DNA from: Roseomonas indoligenes
GTDB taxonomy: Bacteria; Pseudomonadota; Alphaproteobacteria; Acetobacterales; Acetobacteraceae
Direction of reading: 5' to 3'
Assembly (NCBI RefSeq): GCF_017813365.1
Contig: NZ_JAGIZA010000024.1
Coordinates: forward strand, 1 to 63,582
Length of the DNA: 63,582 bases
In this document: positions 9,012-17,551 of the stretch, one piece after another
How the letters are laid out: each line of letters starts with the position of its first letter
Position numbering within the stretch: position 1 is the first letter of the stretch
The notes under the pieces: model-generated
Database searches by the model: none
What the model saw: only the letters and a program-made list of their open reading frames with translations
What the model was told of the DNA's origin: nothing
Position numbers and translations under genes: made by a program

Positions 9012-9209
9012 CTATCCGCGATGCGCAGGGCGGGCAAGCCGGTCGGGGACGGATTTTTCGCTCTTTTTTTCCTCAGTCCGCCGTGCCCGCCGGCAGGCAT
9101 CGGAGCAGTGCCGCACGGCTTCCCAGTCCCGCGCCCACTTCTTCCGCCAGGTGAAGGGCCGGCCGCAGGTGGCGCAAGGCTTCTCCGGCAGGTGCGGCTT
9201 GCGGTGCAC
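9012..9209 (-). CDS. DUF2256 small zinc-ribbon-like protein
   Basis: A 65-residue protein matching DUF2256: [19 protein letters not shown], then a Trp-rich [16 protein letters not shown]. The two Cys pairs (CATC and CSDAC) are expected to bind a metal ion. The C-terminal 20 residues are basic and probably disordered. The gene lies just behind the DUF6476 gene on the same strand, with only a few bases between them. No function is assigned to the family. Confidence 0.9.
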   Translation of the reverse strand: MHRKPHLPEKPCATCGRPFTWRKKWARDWEAVRHCSDACRRARRTEEKKSEKSVPDRLARPAHRG

Positions 9210-9213
9210 CGCC

Positions 9214-9504
9214 TCACTCCCCGACGCGGATCTCGCCCAGCACCGTGCCCCCGCGCGTGTCCAGGATCACCAGCCGCTCCCCGTCCGGCCTCTGCACCCA
9301 CACCGCCAGCCGGCCTTCCGCGCCGGGCGCGATGCCGGCAATCCGGGTCCCAGGAGGCTGGCGGAGCGAAAGATCGGCGGCGGCGGCCGCCGGCGCGGCA
9401 GGAACGGCCTTGCCGGCGCGCTGCACGATCATCACAACCAGCGTCACGGTGCCGCCGATGATCAGCACCCCCATGACAGCGACGAGAATCTTGAGCGCGC
9501 GCAA
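9214..9504 (-). CDS. DUF6476 family single-pass membrane protein
   Basis: About 96 residues from TTG 9504, chosen because GGAGGT sits just upstream (around 9509-9514); a GTG at 9510 is the alternative. The product begins [20 protein letters not shown], a single membrane segment typical of DUF6476. A mostly periplasmic part follows with a short beta-rich region ([19 protein letters not shown]). Function is unknown. The 5' end overlaps the start region of the divergent pseudouridine synthase, so their promoters must lie within each other's coding DNA or be very compact. Confidence 0.8.
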   Translation of the reverse strand: MRALKILVAVMGVLIIGGTVTLVVMIVQRAGKAVPAAPAAAAADLSLRQPPGTRIAGIAPGAEGRLAVWVQRPDGERLVILDTRGGTVLGEIRVGE

Positions 9505-10501
9505 CGACACCTCCGATGATGGACCCGGCGAGAACGGGCCAGGGATCCTCTCCTTCACCGCCACCGCCGAACAGGCGGGGGATCGGCTGGACAGGGCCTT
9601 CGCCGGCATGGGCGGTCTCTCCCGCTCCCGCGTCAAGGCGCTGATGGAGAGCGGGCACGCGGCGCGGGACGGGGCGGTGACACGCGACCCCTCGGAATCG
9701 GTGCGGCCTGGTGCGGTCTACTCCCTGACCGTGCCGCCGCCCGATGCCGCCACACCTCTGCCCCAGGCCATGGACCTGACGATCCTCTACGAGGATCGGG
9801 ACCTGATCGTGCTCGACAAGCCGGCGGGGCTGGTGGTCCACCCCGCACCGGGCAACCCCGACGGCACGTTGGTGAACGCCATCCTCGCCCATGCCGGGGA
9901 GGAACTGTCCGGCATCGGGGGGGAGAAGCGGCCGGGAATCGTCCACCGGCTGGACAAGGACACAAGCGGGGTGATGGTGGTGGCCAAGTCCGAGGTCGCC
10001 CATCACGCTCTTTCCACCGCCTTCGCGGAGCGGGACCTGGACCGGAGCTATCTGGCCCTGGCCTGGGGCGTCCCCTCCCCCGCCTCCGGCAGCGTGGAAG
10101 CCGCCGTCGGGCGCCACCCGGCGGATCGCAAGCGGATGGCCGTGGTGACCCGCGGGGGCAAGCATGCCCTGACCCACTACGTGACGGAGCGGGCCTGGGG
10201 CACGGCCTGCGCCCTGGTCCGCTGCAAGCTGGCGACCGGGCGCACCCACCAGATCCGCGTGCACCTGGCGCATATCGGCCACCCGCTGGTGGGCGATCCG
10301 GTCTACTGCCGGCGCGTCCCGGCCGTGTCGCGGAGCCTCGCGGAGGAGGCGCGTGAGGCCCTGATGGCCTTCCCCCGGCAGGCCCTGCATGCCCAATCCC
10401 TGGGCTTCCGGCATCCCGTGACGGGGGTGCCCCTGTCCTTCTCCTCCCCGCTTCCCCCGGACATGGCCGCGCTGGTGGCGGCCCTGGACACAGCTGCGTG
10501 A
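9473..10501 (+). CDS. RluA-family 23S rRNA pseudouridine synthase (RluD-like)
   Basis: An N-terminal S4-like RNA-binding segment (EQAGDRLDRAFAGMGGLSRS) is followed by the RluA catalytic domain. The signature HRLDKDTSGVMVVAKS carries the catalytic Asp (the D of RLD), and later GRTHQIRVHLAHIGHPLVGD is the family's second conserved block. It isomerises specific uridines in large-subunit rRNA in the cytoplasm; RluD-type proteins have both domains as here. The start is uncertain: ATG 9473 and TTG 9491 are both in frame, neither with a strong ribosome binding site, and both overlap the divergent DUF6476 start. Confidence 0.88.
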   Translation: MTATRILSARNDTSDDGPGENGPGILSFTATAEQAGDRLDRAFAGMGGLSRSRVKALMESGHAARDGAVTRDPSESVRPGAVYSLTVPPPDAATPLPQAMDLTILYEDRDLIVLDKPAGLVVHPAPGNPDGTLVNAILAHAGEELSGIGGEKRPGIVHRLDKDTSGVMVVAKSEVAHHALSTAFAERDLDRSYLALAWGVPSPASGSVEAAVGRHPADRKRMAVVTRGGKHALTHYVTERAWGTACALVRCKLATGRTHQIRVHLAHIGHPLVGDPVYCRRVPAVSRSLAEEAREALMAFPRQALHAQSLGFRHPVTGVPLSFSSPLPPDMAALVAALDTAA

Positions 10502-10803
10502 CCCCCGGGCTTAACCTGACCTGGACGGTCTAGTTTAGCTTGCGAACAGGGCGGGAATAGATTACAAGCTCGTCAGCTTCAGCTGGCCGGGTGCCGCGTC
10601 AGGGCACCGTAAGGAAGTCGGCCCACTCTCGCTTCGCGTCCGCAAAATCGGACGGAAAACATCGGGGGTGGCGGGCGTTCTTCAGGGCTCAAGGGCCCGG
10701 TGCGCGGAAGAGAGGTACGGATGTTCCGTGCCGACGACTTTGCCGTCCGCGCGCCCGCCGCTTCCCGGGGGCTGCCCGGCCGGTTTAGGAGGCAATTGCT
10801 TCT
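10502..10803 (+). other. Long rpoH leader region
   Basis: Three hundred bases without a gene lie between the pseudouridine synthase and rpoH. It must hold the rpoH promoter(s) and a 5' leader. A strong ribosome binding site, AGGAGG, sits at 10787-10792. I looked for sigma-32-like or EcfG-like boxes and found none I would defend. Several small GC hairpins are possible, including TCCG...CGGA near 10640, which could matter for heat control of translation. Confidence 0.4.
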
Positions 10804-11688
10804 ATGGCTTCCACTGCGATGATCCCGATTGCCCCCGAGGGCAACCTCTCCCGCTACCTGCAGGAGATCCGTAAGTTCCCAATGCTCGCTCCCGAGGAGG
10901 AGCTGAACCTCGCCAAGCGCTGGCGCGATAGCCAGGACGAGGGCGCGGCGCACAAGCTCGTCACCTCGCACCTCCGCCTCGTTGCGAAGATCGCCATGGG
11001 CTACCGCGGCTACGGCCTGCCGGTGGGTGAGCTGATCTCCGAGGGCAATGTCGGCATGATGCAGGCGGTGAAGCGGTTCGATCCGGACCGCGGCTTCCGT
11101 CTGGCCACCTACGCCATGTGGTGGATCCGCGCCGCGATCCAGGAGTACATCCTGCACTCCTGGTCGCTGGTGAAGATGGGCACCACGGCCGCGCAGAAGA
11201 AGCTGTTCTTCAATCTGCGCCGCCTGAAGGGCCAGATGGCCGCCCTCGAGGAGGGCGACCTGAAGCCGGAGCAGGTGGAGAAGATCGCCCGCGTGCTCCA
11301 GGTGCCGGAGCAGGACGTGGTCTCCATGAACCGCCGCCTGGCCAGCCCGGACAACAGCCTGAACGCGCCCATCCGCTCCGACAGTGAGGGCGAGTGGCAG
11401 GACTGGCTGGTGGACGATAGCGAGAGCCAGGAGGAGGAGCTCGCCGACCGGGAGGACATGACCAACCGGCGCGACCTGCTCAACTCCGCGCTGCAGTCGC
11501 TCAACGACCGGGAGCGCCACATCCTGATCGAGCGGCGGCTGAAGGACGAGCCGACGACGCTGGAGGAACTCTCCCAACAGTACAACATCTCGCGCGAGCG
11601 GGTGCGCCAGATCGAGGTGCGCGCCTTCGAGAAGCTGCAGAAGAACATGAAGCGGCAGATCGTCGAGCGCCGGCTCGCGGTGGACTGA
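10804..11688 (+). CDS. rpoH: RNA polymerase heat-shock sigma factor RpoH
   Basis: A 294-residue group 3 sigma-70 protein. Region 2 has LRLVAKIAMGYRGYGLPVGEL and the DNA-melting stretch FRLATYAMWWIRAAIQEYIL. The RpoH box region reads AAQKKLFFNLRRLK. Region 4 ends with a helix-turn-helix, TTLEELSQQYNISRERVRQI. RpoH directs transcription of chaperone and protease genes after heat stress; in alphaproteobacteria it is normally controlled at several levels, including stability. Length and motif order are normal, and the start follows a canonical AGGAGG. It is monocistronic and ends in a strong terminator. Confidence 0.97.
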   Translation: MASTAMIPIAPEGNLSRYLQEIRKFPMLAPEEELNLAKRWRDSQDEGAAHKLVTSHLRLVAKIAMGYRGYGLPVGELISEGNVGMMQAVKRFDPDRGFRLATYAMWWIRAAIQEYILHSWSLVKMGTTAAQKKLFFNLRRLKGQMAALEEGDLKPEQVEKIARVLQVPEQDVVSMNRRLASPDNSLNAPIRSDSEGEWQDWLVDDSESQEEELADREDMTNRRDLLNSALQSLNDRERHILIERRLKDEPTTLEELSQQYNISRERVRQIEVRAFEKLQKNMKRQIVERRLAVD

Positions 11689-11713
11689 GAGGCGGCATCA
11701 AGGCCGGAGCGAG

Positions 11714-11743
11714 AAGGGGCGGCGGAGTGATCCGCCGCCCCTT
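11714..11743 (+). terminator. Strong bidirectional hairpin after rpoH
   Basis: A perfect 13-bp stem (AAGGGGCGGCGGA, 11714-11726, with TCCGCCGCCCCTT, 11731-11743) and a GTGA tetraloop lie between the rpoH stop and the stop of the convergent MFS gene. It is A-rich at one base and T-rich at the other, so it can serve both directions. Confidence 0.85.
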
Positions 11744-11751
11744 CTGCTTGC

Positions 11752-12918
11752 TTACGCCGTGCTCTGCGGCCTCCGGCGGATCAGGAGGAGCGGTCCGATC
11801 AGGCAGCCGATCGCCCCCGCCAGGAATACGGCGGGGTAGCCGCCGATCCCCACGATCAGCCCCGCCAGAGGGCCTGCAAGGCCGACGGCAATGTCGAGGA
11901 ACGCGCTGAAGCTGGCGATGGCGAGGCCCCGGCTGGCCTCCGGCACGCGCCGCACCACCTCCACGCCGAGGGCGGGGTAGATGAGCGAGAAGCCAGCGCC
12001 GGTGAGGGTGGCGCCCAAGAGGGCCATCGTCACGTTCGGCGCGGTCCAGAGCAGCGCCTGGCCGAAGGCCTCCACCACCAGCGAGACGATCGCCACCTTC
12101 GCCCCGCCAACCCGGTCCGGCATGTGGGACAGGAAGGCGCGGACGGCGATGAAGCCGATCCCGAAGCCGGTGAGGGTGAGCCCCGCCCCTTCCCAGCCAC
12201 GGCTGGCGAAGTAGAGGGCGACGAAGCTGGCGAGCACGGCCTGGGGGGCAATGCCCAGGCAGAGCGCGAGCCCCTCCCTCCAGACCAGCCCGATCATCCC
12301 GATGAAGGAGGTGCGCCCGCCGCGCGCGACAGGAGCGATGGCCGGCCGGGAGAGCGCGATGGCAAGCCCGGCCAAGGGCAGGGCGGCAGTGACCAGGGCG
12401 ACGGCAACGAAGCCGCCCTGCGCCATGAAGAAGAGCCCGATCGGCGCCCCGAGGCCGATCGCCACGAACATGGCGATGCCTTGCCAGGTCATCACCACCC
12501 CCGTGCGCCGCGGGCCGAGGGTGAGGATGCCCCAGGTCATGGCGCCCGTGAGGAAAAGGCTCTCCGCAGGCCCCATGATCAGCCGCCCGATGATGAGGAC
12601 GGCGAGTGAGACCTGCGGATCGGCGATGAGGGTTGAGGCGAGGTAGGTAAGGCCCGAGAGGACGGCCAGCGGCAGCCCCGCCAGCGCGCCCCAGCGCGGG
12701 CCGCGCCGGTCGATCATGGAACCCGCCCATTGGCGGGTGAGGATGGTGGCAAGGGACTGGATCCCCGCCACCCAGCCGGCGGTGACGAGGCTGAAGCCCA
12801 GCTCGTTGTGGACGCGAAGGGAGAAGACGGGCAGCGGCAGTGCTATGGCCAGGAAGCCGGTCAGCACGATGGCCACGAAGGGCCAGAGCCGCCACGCGGG
12901 GACAGATTCGGAATTCAT
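11752..12918 (-). CDS. MFS transporter
   Basis: A 388-residue hydrophobic protein with about 12 predicted membrane segments. Near residue 67 lies SMIDRRGPRWGAL, the loop 2-3 motif of the major facilitator superfamily, and an analogous loop occurs in the second half (SHMPDRVGGAKV). It is probably a proton-linked efflux pump of the drug/arabinose-efflux type; the substrate is unknown. It stands alone on the minus strand, convergent with rpoH. A hairpin structure lies upstream, where the previous gene ends. Confidence 0.85.
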   Translation of the reverse strand: MNSESVPAWRLWPFVAIVLTGFLAIALPLPVFSLRVHNELGFSLVTAGWVAGIQSLATILTRQWAGSMIDRRGPRWGALAGLPLAVLSGLTYLASTLIADPQVSLAVLIIGRLIMGPAESLFLTGAMTWGILTLGPRRTGVVMTWQGIAMFVAIGLGAPIGLFFMAQGGFVAVALVTAALPLAGLAIALSRPAIAPVARGGRTSFIGMIGLVWREGLALCLGIAPQAVLASFVALYFASRGWEGAGLTLTGFGIGFIAVRAFLSHMPDRVGGAKVAIVSLVVEAFGQALLWTAPNVTMALLGATLTGAGFSLIYPALGVEVVRRVPEASRGLAIASFSAFLDIAVGLAGPLAGLIVGIGGYPAVFLAGAIGCLIGPLLLIRRRPQSTA

Positions 12919-12997
12919 GCGCGATGCGCCTCGTTCAGGGCCGTTAGCGGCCCGGGGGCGCGTTGGATGACGCTAACGCTTGCGGCCGGCACAGGCA

Positions 12998-13029
12998 GCG
13001 CCGGGCGGCGATTTCTGCCCGCCCGGCGC
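12998..13029 (-). terminator. Hairpin after the Gfo/Idh gene
   Basis: An 11-bp perfect stem (GCGCCGGGCGG with CCGCCCGGCGC) and a 10-base loop lie 26 bases beyond the stop of the Gfo/Idh gene on its transcribed strand. No U-tract follows, so it may be a terminator of the GC-hairpin type or an mRNA-stabilising end. Confidence 0.5.
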
Positions 13030-13054
13030 GCGCGTCGTCAAGGCGTCAGCCCCC

Positions 13055-14338
13055 TCACCCGGCCTGGACCGGCTCCGGCCCGCGGGTGGGGCCGGGGGGC
13101 TTCGGCAGGTCCACCGGGCGGCCTTCAGCGGCGGAGCGGTATATGGCAGCCATCAGCGCCTGGTCATGCGCGCCCTCCTCACCGGGAGTGTGGGGCTGGC
13201 GGTTCTCCTTCAGGCATTGCGCGAAGTGGTCCAGCTCCAGCGCGAACTGGTTTTTCGGCTCGATGCGCTTCTGCTCCCGCACGGCCACCCCGCCTTCCCG
13301 GCGGGACACGTACATCTGCTGGCCGTGATAGGAGAAGGCGTCCGGCATCTCCACCGTCCCCTTCTCGAAGTGCAGGGTCATGCTCTTGTCGTTGAAGCTG
13401 TCGTAGGAGGCGAGGCAGTTCGCGATCACGCCAGAGGGGAAGCGCAGCATGAAGGAGACGCTCTCCTCGATCTCCTTCCAGCGCGCGTCGACGGGCGGGG
13501 AATAGATGCGCGCGAAGACGTCGTTCGGCTCCTCTCCCGTGATGTAGCGCGTCGCGTTGAGGCAGTAGAGGCCGATATCCGGCAGCGCGCCGCCACCGGC
13601 CAGCGCATGGCTGAAGCGCCACTGGTCCACCGTGCCGGAGGATTGCACGTTCACCGCCTCGATGGAGCGCAGCTTGCCCAGTTCCCCGCTGCGGGCGATG
13701 CGGATGGCCTCGCGGTTGAAGGGCTCGTACTGGCAGCGATAGGCGATCATCAGCCTGACCCGCGCCCGTGCGCAGGCCGCCACCATCGCGGCCGCGTCCT
13801 CCGGCGAGGTGGCCATGGGCTTCTCGCAGAGCACGTGCTTGCCGATCCCGGCGCATCGCTCCACGTACTCGCGGTGCAGGGCATTGGGCAGGCCGATATA
13901 GACGGCCTGCACCGCCGGGTTGTCCCGCAGCTTCTCCAGGTCCTGGTAGGAATGGACGGCGCTCTCGGGGATGCCGTAGCGGCGGGCCACGGCGCGGCCC
14001 TTCTCCGGGCTGCCCGTCACCAGCGCCACGGGGCGGGCCATCTTCGCCTCGCCAAAAGCCGGCAGCGTCTCCTCCACGCTGATGCGGCCGAGGCCGATGA
14101 TCGCGTATCCCACGCGCTCGCCGGGCGGCAGCGGGTTCGGGGTCGGCGCCGGGGGTGGCTCCGCCTCGCCGCGCCAGTTGGGAAAGCGCACGCGGCCGTC
14201 CTGCACGCCGCCGAGATCGGTCTCCGTCGCCGGCGGGTAGCCCGGCGCGCCGGCGGCGCCCAGGGCAAGGCCGGCGGCGGTCAGCCCGCCCGCGCGCAAC
14301 AGGCCGCGGCGGCTCGCGCCTTCGGAATCCTGGGCCAT
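13055..14338 (-). CDS. Tat-exported Gfo/Idh/MocA family oxidoreductase
   Basis: A 427-residue protein starting at ATG 14338, behind GGAGA. A twin-arginine signal (ASRRGLLRAGGLTAAG) is followed by a Pro-rich linker and then the NAD(P)-binding fold GYAIIGLGRISVEETLPAF. The family signature VLCEKPMATSPEDAAAM supplies the catalytic-site Lys (EKP). The C-terminal GFO domain includes GGGALPDIGLYCLNATRY. It resembles periplasmic glucose-fructose oxidoreductases that carry a tightly bound cofactor and are exported folded. The sugar substrate is not determinable. It is a single gene, divergent from a VOC gene. Confidence 0.9.
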   Translation of the reverse strand: MAQDSEGASRRGLLRAGGLTAAGLALGAAGAPGYPPATETDLGGVQDGRVRFPNWRGEAEPPPAPTPNPLPPGERVGYAIIGLGRISVEETLPAFGEAKMARPVALVTGSPEKGRAVARRYGIPESAVHSYQDLEKLRDNPAVQAVYIGLPNALHREYVERCAGIGKHVLCEKPMATSPEDAAAMVAACARARVRLMIAYRCQYEPFNREAIRIARSGELGKLRSIEAVNVQSSGTVDQWRFSHALAGGGALPDIGLYCLNATRYITGEEPNDVFARIYSPPVDARWKEIEESVSFMLRFPSGVIANCLASYDSFNDKSMTLHFEKGTVEMPDAFSYHGQQMYVSRREGGVAVREQKRIEPKNQFALELDHFAQCLKENRQPHTPGEEGAHDQALMAAIYRSAAEGRPVDLPKPPGPTRGPEPVQAG

Positions 14339-14487
14339 GTCATTCTCCGGCTCTGTCGGGGTCGCCCGTGAAAACGCCCGCCGGCAGGGGCCGTTGCCCA
14401 TTGGCCGCGTCCATGCCGCCCATTCCCGATGACGATTGGGCGCGCGGGGCCGAAGGGACCAGATTGGCGGGGACAAGGATACTCCCC

Positions 14488-14997
14488 ATGCCCGACACCA
14501 ACGCCGCCCCGCTGCAACAGCCCGCCATCGCGCCCGCCGGGCTGCGGATCGGACACACGCATCTGAAGGTCTCGAATCTAGAGCGCGGCCTGGCTTTCTG
14601 GCGCGACGTGATCGGGCTGGAGGAAACCGCCCGCTACCCCGGCGCGGTCTTCCTCTCAGCTGGCGGCTACCACCACCACATCGCGATCAACACCTGGGAA
14701 AGCGAGAACGGCCCGCCCCCACCCCCCGGCACAACGGGGTTGTTCCACGTCGCGCTGCTCTACCCGGACCGCACCTCCCTCGCCCGGGCAGTGAAGGCGG
14801 TGCTGGCGGCGGGGATCAGGCTGGATGGCGCTTCGGACCACGGCGTGTCGGAGGCGATCTACCTGCGCGACCCCGATGGGAACGGCGTAGAACTCTACGT
14901 GGACCGGCCGGAGGCGGAGTGGCCGCGCAACCCGGACGGATCCTTGGCCATGTTCACACGGCGGCTAGACCTGCCGGGGCTGCTGGCGGCGGGCTGA
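14488..14997 (+). CDS. VOC-family protein, catechol-2,3-dioxygenase-like
   Basis: A 169-residue protein starting at ATG 14488 (AAGGA eight bases upstream). Two beta-alpha-beta-beta-beta modules are visible: IGHTHLKVSNLERGLAFWRD and then LFHVALLYPDRTSLARAV. Candidate metal ligands are the His of HTHLKV, the His of FHVALLY and the Glu of GVELYVDRPE. The arrangement is that of the vicinal-oxygen-chelate superfamily, closest in appearance to the N-terminal half of CatE-type extradiol dioxygenases, but shorter. The substrate is unknown. The photolyase gene follows after 32 bases, so the two may be cotranscribed. Confidence 0.8.
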   Translation: MPDTNAAPLQQPAIAPAGLRIGHTHLKVSNLERGLAFWRDVIGLEETARYPGAVFLSAGGYHHHIAINTWESENGPPPPPGTTGLFHVALLYPDRTSLARAVKAVLAAGIRLDGASDHGVSEAIYLRDPDGNGVELYVDRPEAEWPRNPDGSLAMFTRRLDLPGLLAAG

Positions 14998-15029
14998 CAA
15001 AGCGGCGCCCGGCCCTACATGGCCGGGCA

Positions 15030-16403
15030 ATGATCCAGACCAGCCGCATCGAAACGATCAAGGACGCGCCGGAGAACCCGGCCGGCCGCTACGTCCTCTA
15101 CTGGATGGGCCTGTCCCAGCGCGCTCGCTTCAATCCCGCGCTGGAGCACGCGGTGGACCTGGCGAATGAGCGCGGCCTGCCCGTGCTCGTCTGCTACGGC
15201 ATCGCCGAGGACATCCCGGAGACGACGGCCCGCCACTGGGCCTTTCTGCTGGAGGGATTGGCGGAGGTAGGCCCCGCGCTGCAAAAGCGGGGGATCGGCT
15301 TCGTGGCGCGCCGCAGCCCGCCGGTGGAGACGGCGCTGGAGTTCGCGGGAGATGCGGCCCTGGTCGTTTGCGACCGGAGCGAGATGCGCCCCGTCCTCGC
15401 CATTCAGGCACAGTTCACGGCGCGTGCGCCCTGCCGCGTGGTGCGGGTGGAGGGCGACGTGGTGGTGCCCGTGGGCACCGCATCCCCCAAGCACGAGATC
15501 GGGGCGCGCACGCTGCGGCCGCGCATCGGGCGGCTGCTGCCGGAATACCTGGTGCCAATGGAGGAGCGGCGGGTGCGGCGGAAGATCGAGGCGGTGCCGG
15601 AGAGCACGCTGGACCTCTCCGACATTCCCCGGCTCGTCGGGCAGTTGAGGACCGACCAGTCGGTGCGCCCGGTGCGCCGCTTTCGCGGCGGCACGGCGGA
15701 GGCGGAACGGCGGTTGAAGGCCTATCTGTCCGGCCCCTTCGGCGACTACGGCACCAACCGCGGGCGGCCGGAGGCGGGCGCGGCCTCCCATATGAGCCCC
15801 TATCTCCATTTCGGGCAGATCTCGCCGGTGGCGATCGGACTGGCCGTGCGGGAATCGCCCGTGGGCGAGGCGGAGGACCGGCAATCCTATCTGGAGGAGC
15901 TGGTCGTCCGGCGGGAGCTGGCGATGAACCACCTGCGCTACGAGCCGCGCTACGACAGCTACGAGGCCGCCCCGGCCTGGGCGCGCAAGACCCTGGACGC
16001 GCACCGCACCGACCCCCGCCCCTTCCTCTACACGCGGGAGCAGTTCGAGCAGGGGCTGACGCATGACCGCTACTGGAACGCGGCCATGAAGGAGATGCGG
16101 GAGACGGGTTACATGCACAACCATATGCGCATGTACTGGGGGAAGAAGATCCTGGAATGGTCCGCCTCCCCGGAGGAGGCCTTCGAGACGACGCTGCGGA
16201 TGAATAACCGCTTCTTCATCGACGGGCGGGACGCGAATTCCTTCACCAACGTCACCTGGCTCTTCGGCCTGCACGACCGGCCCTGGGGACCGCGCCCGGT
16301 CTACGGCAACGTGCGGTCCATGGGCGCCGCGACGCTGAAGAAGTTCGACGCGGACGCCTATCTGCGAACCGTCGATGAGCTGGCCGCGGCGGAGGCGGGC
16401 TGA
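15030..16403 (+). CDS. Class II CPD photolyase
   Basis: A 457-residue flavoprotein of the photolyase/cryptochrome family. The N-terminal domain opens with YVLYWMGLSQRARFNPALEHA, characteristic of class II enzymes. The C-terminal FAD-binding part has MSPYLHFGQISP, the long EMRETGYMHNHMRMYWGKK and the Asn/Arg-rich RFFIDGRDANSFTNV. It uses blue light to split cyclobutane pyrimidine dimers in DNA. The start at ATG 15030 removes a long unrelated upstream open stretch. It follows the VOC gene closely. Together with the BLUF protein this shows at least two blue-light-using flavoproteins in the region, with no evidence they interact. Confidence 0.93.
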   Translation: MIQTSRIETIKDAPENPAGRYVLYWMGLSQRARFNPALEHAVDLANERGLPVLVCYGIAEDIPETTARHWAFLLEGLAEVGPALQKRGIGFVARRSPPVETALEFAGDAALVVCDRSEMRPVLAIQAQFTARAPCRVVRVEGDVVVPVGTASPKHEIGARTLRPRIGRLLPEYLVPMEERRVRRKIEAVPESTLDLSDIPRLVGQLRTDQSVRPVRRFRGGTAEAERRLKAYLSGPFGDYGTNRGRPEAGAASHMSPYLHFGQISPVAIGLAVRESPVGEAEDRQSYLEELVVRRELAMNHLRYEPRYDSYEAAPAWARKTLDAHRTDPRPFLYTREQFEQGLTHDRYWNAAMKEMRETGYMHNHMRMYWGKKILEWSASPEEAFETTLRMNNRFFIDGRDANSFTNVTWLFGLHDRPWGPRPVYGNVRSMGAATLKKFDADAYLRTVDELAAAEAG

Positions 16404-16424
16404 GGGCCCGCCCCCTTCCCTGCC

Positions 16425-17456
16425 TCAGAGCATCCGCAGGTTCTTCGGCGGCAGGAACTCGTCGGTGAAGGCCTGCTCCGGTGTCGGACGGGTGGGCAGC
16501 TTGAAGGTGTCGACCGTGGCGTCGATCTGCCGCCGCAGCCGCGCCGCTTCCACGTAGGACAGGCCGTTCTGGCGCACCGGATCGGAGAGCAGCATCTGGT
16601 CGAAGGCGAGCTTCTGCCGCTCCGCCTCGATGGCCACGTCCGTCAGCGCCTCCCGCGCCTTCAGGGCGGCAATCGCCTCGTTCGGGTTCCTGTAGGCCCA
16701 GACCATGCCCTCGGTCAGCGCGCCCACGGCGGCGCGGATCGCCTCCGGCTTCTCGCGCAGCACCGCGCGGGTGGTGACGAGGCCGGAGCCGTAGAAGTCC
16801 AGCCCTGCATCCCGATAGTAGAAGATGCGCTGCTGCGGCAGATCCATGCCCAGCGCCTTCAGCGAGAGCGCGGTGGAGGTGACGAAGCCCGTGATGCCAT
16901 CGGCCCGCTTCTGCACGAGCATGGGCTCCCGCAGTTCCGGCGAGACACTCATCCAGTTGATGGAGGCGAGGTCGATGCCGATCGCCTGCGCGAAGACGGG
17001 GAAGATCTGCCGGCCGCCGTCGAATTCCGGCGCGGCGAGCGTCTTGCCGGCGAGCTGCTTCGGCTCCTTGATCGGCCCGTCCATCCGCACCGTGGCGGAC
17101 AGGGGGGAGCGGTCATAGAGCACGGCGATGCAGACGAGGTTGCGGTCCGGGTTCTCCGCCATGAAGCGGAGCTGCGGCGTCAGGTCGCCGAAGCCGAGCT
17201 CATAGGTGCCTGCGGCGATGTCGATCGGCACGCGGCCGGAGCCGTAGCCGCGATTGATCGGCATCTCCAGGTTGTACTTGCGGAAGAGGCCGTTCCGCTC
17301 AGCCGCCACGGCGAAGGAGTAGCCGCCGTGGATCGTCCAATCGAGCGTGAACTTCAGCCGGTGCGGCGCCTGCGCGAGGGAGAGGCGCGGGGCCGCAAGC
17401 AGCCCCGCCCCCAGCCCCGCCATGCCCAGTGCCCGGCGGCCGATCGGTCCCGTCAT
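16425..17456 (-). CDS. ABC transporter substrate-binding protein, NMT1/THI5-like
   Basis: A 343-residue secreted protein starting at ATG 17456. The signal region is GRRALGMAGLGAGLLAAPRLSLAQA. Mature features include FTLDWTIHGGYSFAVAAERNGLF and INRGYGSGRVPIDIAAGTYELGFGD, matching THI5/NMT1-type binding proteins that deliver thiamine precursors, taurine or nitrate-like compounds. No permease or ATPase is adjacent; the tandem-domain gene lies about 100 bases upstream. An upstream extension of the same frame to 17978 exists, but it overlaps that gene and has no merit. The ligand is unknown. Confidence 0.88.
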   Translation of the reverse strand: MTGPIGRRALGMAGLGAGLLAAPRLSLAQAPHRLKFTLDWTIHGGYSFAVAAERNGLFRKYNLEMPINRGYGSGRVPIDIAAGTYELGFGDLTPQLRFMAENPDRNLVCIAVLYDRSPLSATVRMDGPIKEPKQLAGKTLAAPEFDGGRQIFPVFAQAIGIDLASINWMSVSPELREPMLVQKRADGITGFVTSTALSLKALGMDLPQQRIFYYRDAGLDFYGSGLVTTRAVLREKPEAIRAAVGALTEGMVWAYRNPNEAIAALKAREALTDVAIEAERQKLAFDQMLLSDPVRQNGLSYVEAARLRRQIDATVDTFKLPTRPTPEQAFTDEFLPPKNLRML

Positions 17457-17551
17457 GCCCTGCTCCCCCTCACGATGGGCGCTTCCGCCCGATCGTGTTG
17501 GGATCGCAAGAACCGGGCCGCGTGTCCGGCGGTCCCGGTCAGCCCCCTCTT

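Noticed and set aside
8975-10414. A 479-residue open frame on the minus strand opposite the RluA gene.
   Set aside because: It is the antisense shadow of the RluA-type synthase and the DUF2256/DUF6476 genes; composition is low in complexity and it has no domain features.
10540-10570. A possible sigma-32-type promoter before rpoH (CTTGC followed by AATAGATTA).
   Set aside because: Spacing and the -10 region do not match known alphaproteobacterial RpoH promoters.
12980-14371. A long plus-strand frame opposite the Gfo/Idh gene.
   Set aside because: It is a shadow of a well-defined oxidoreductase and lacks any recognisable motif or ribosome binding site.
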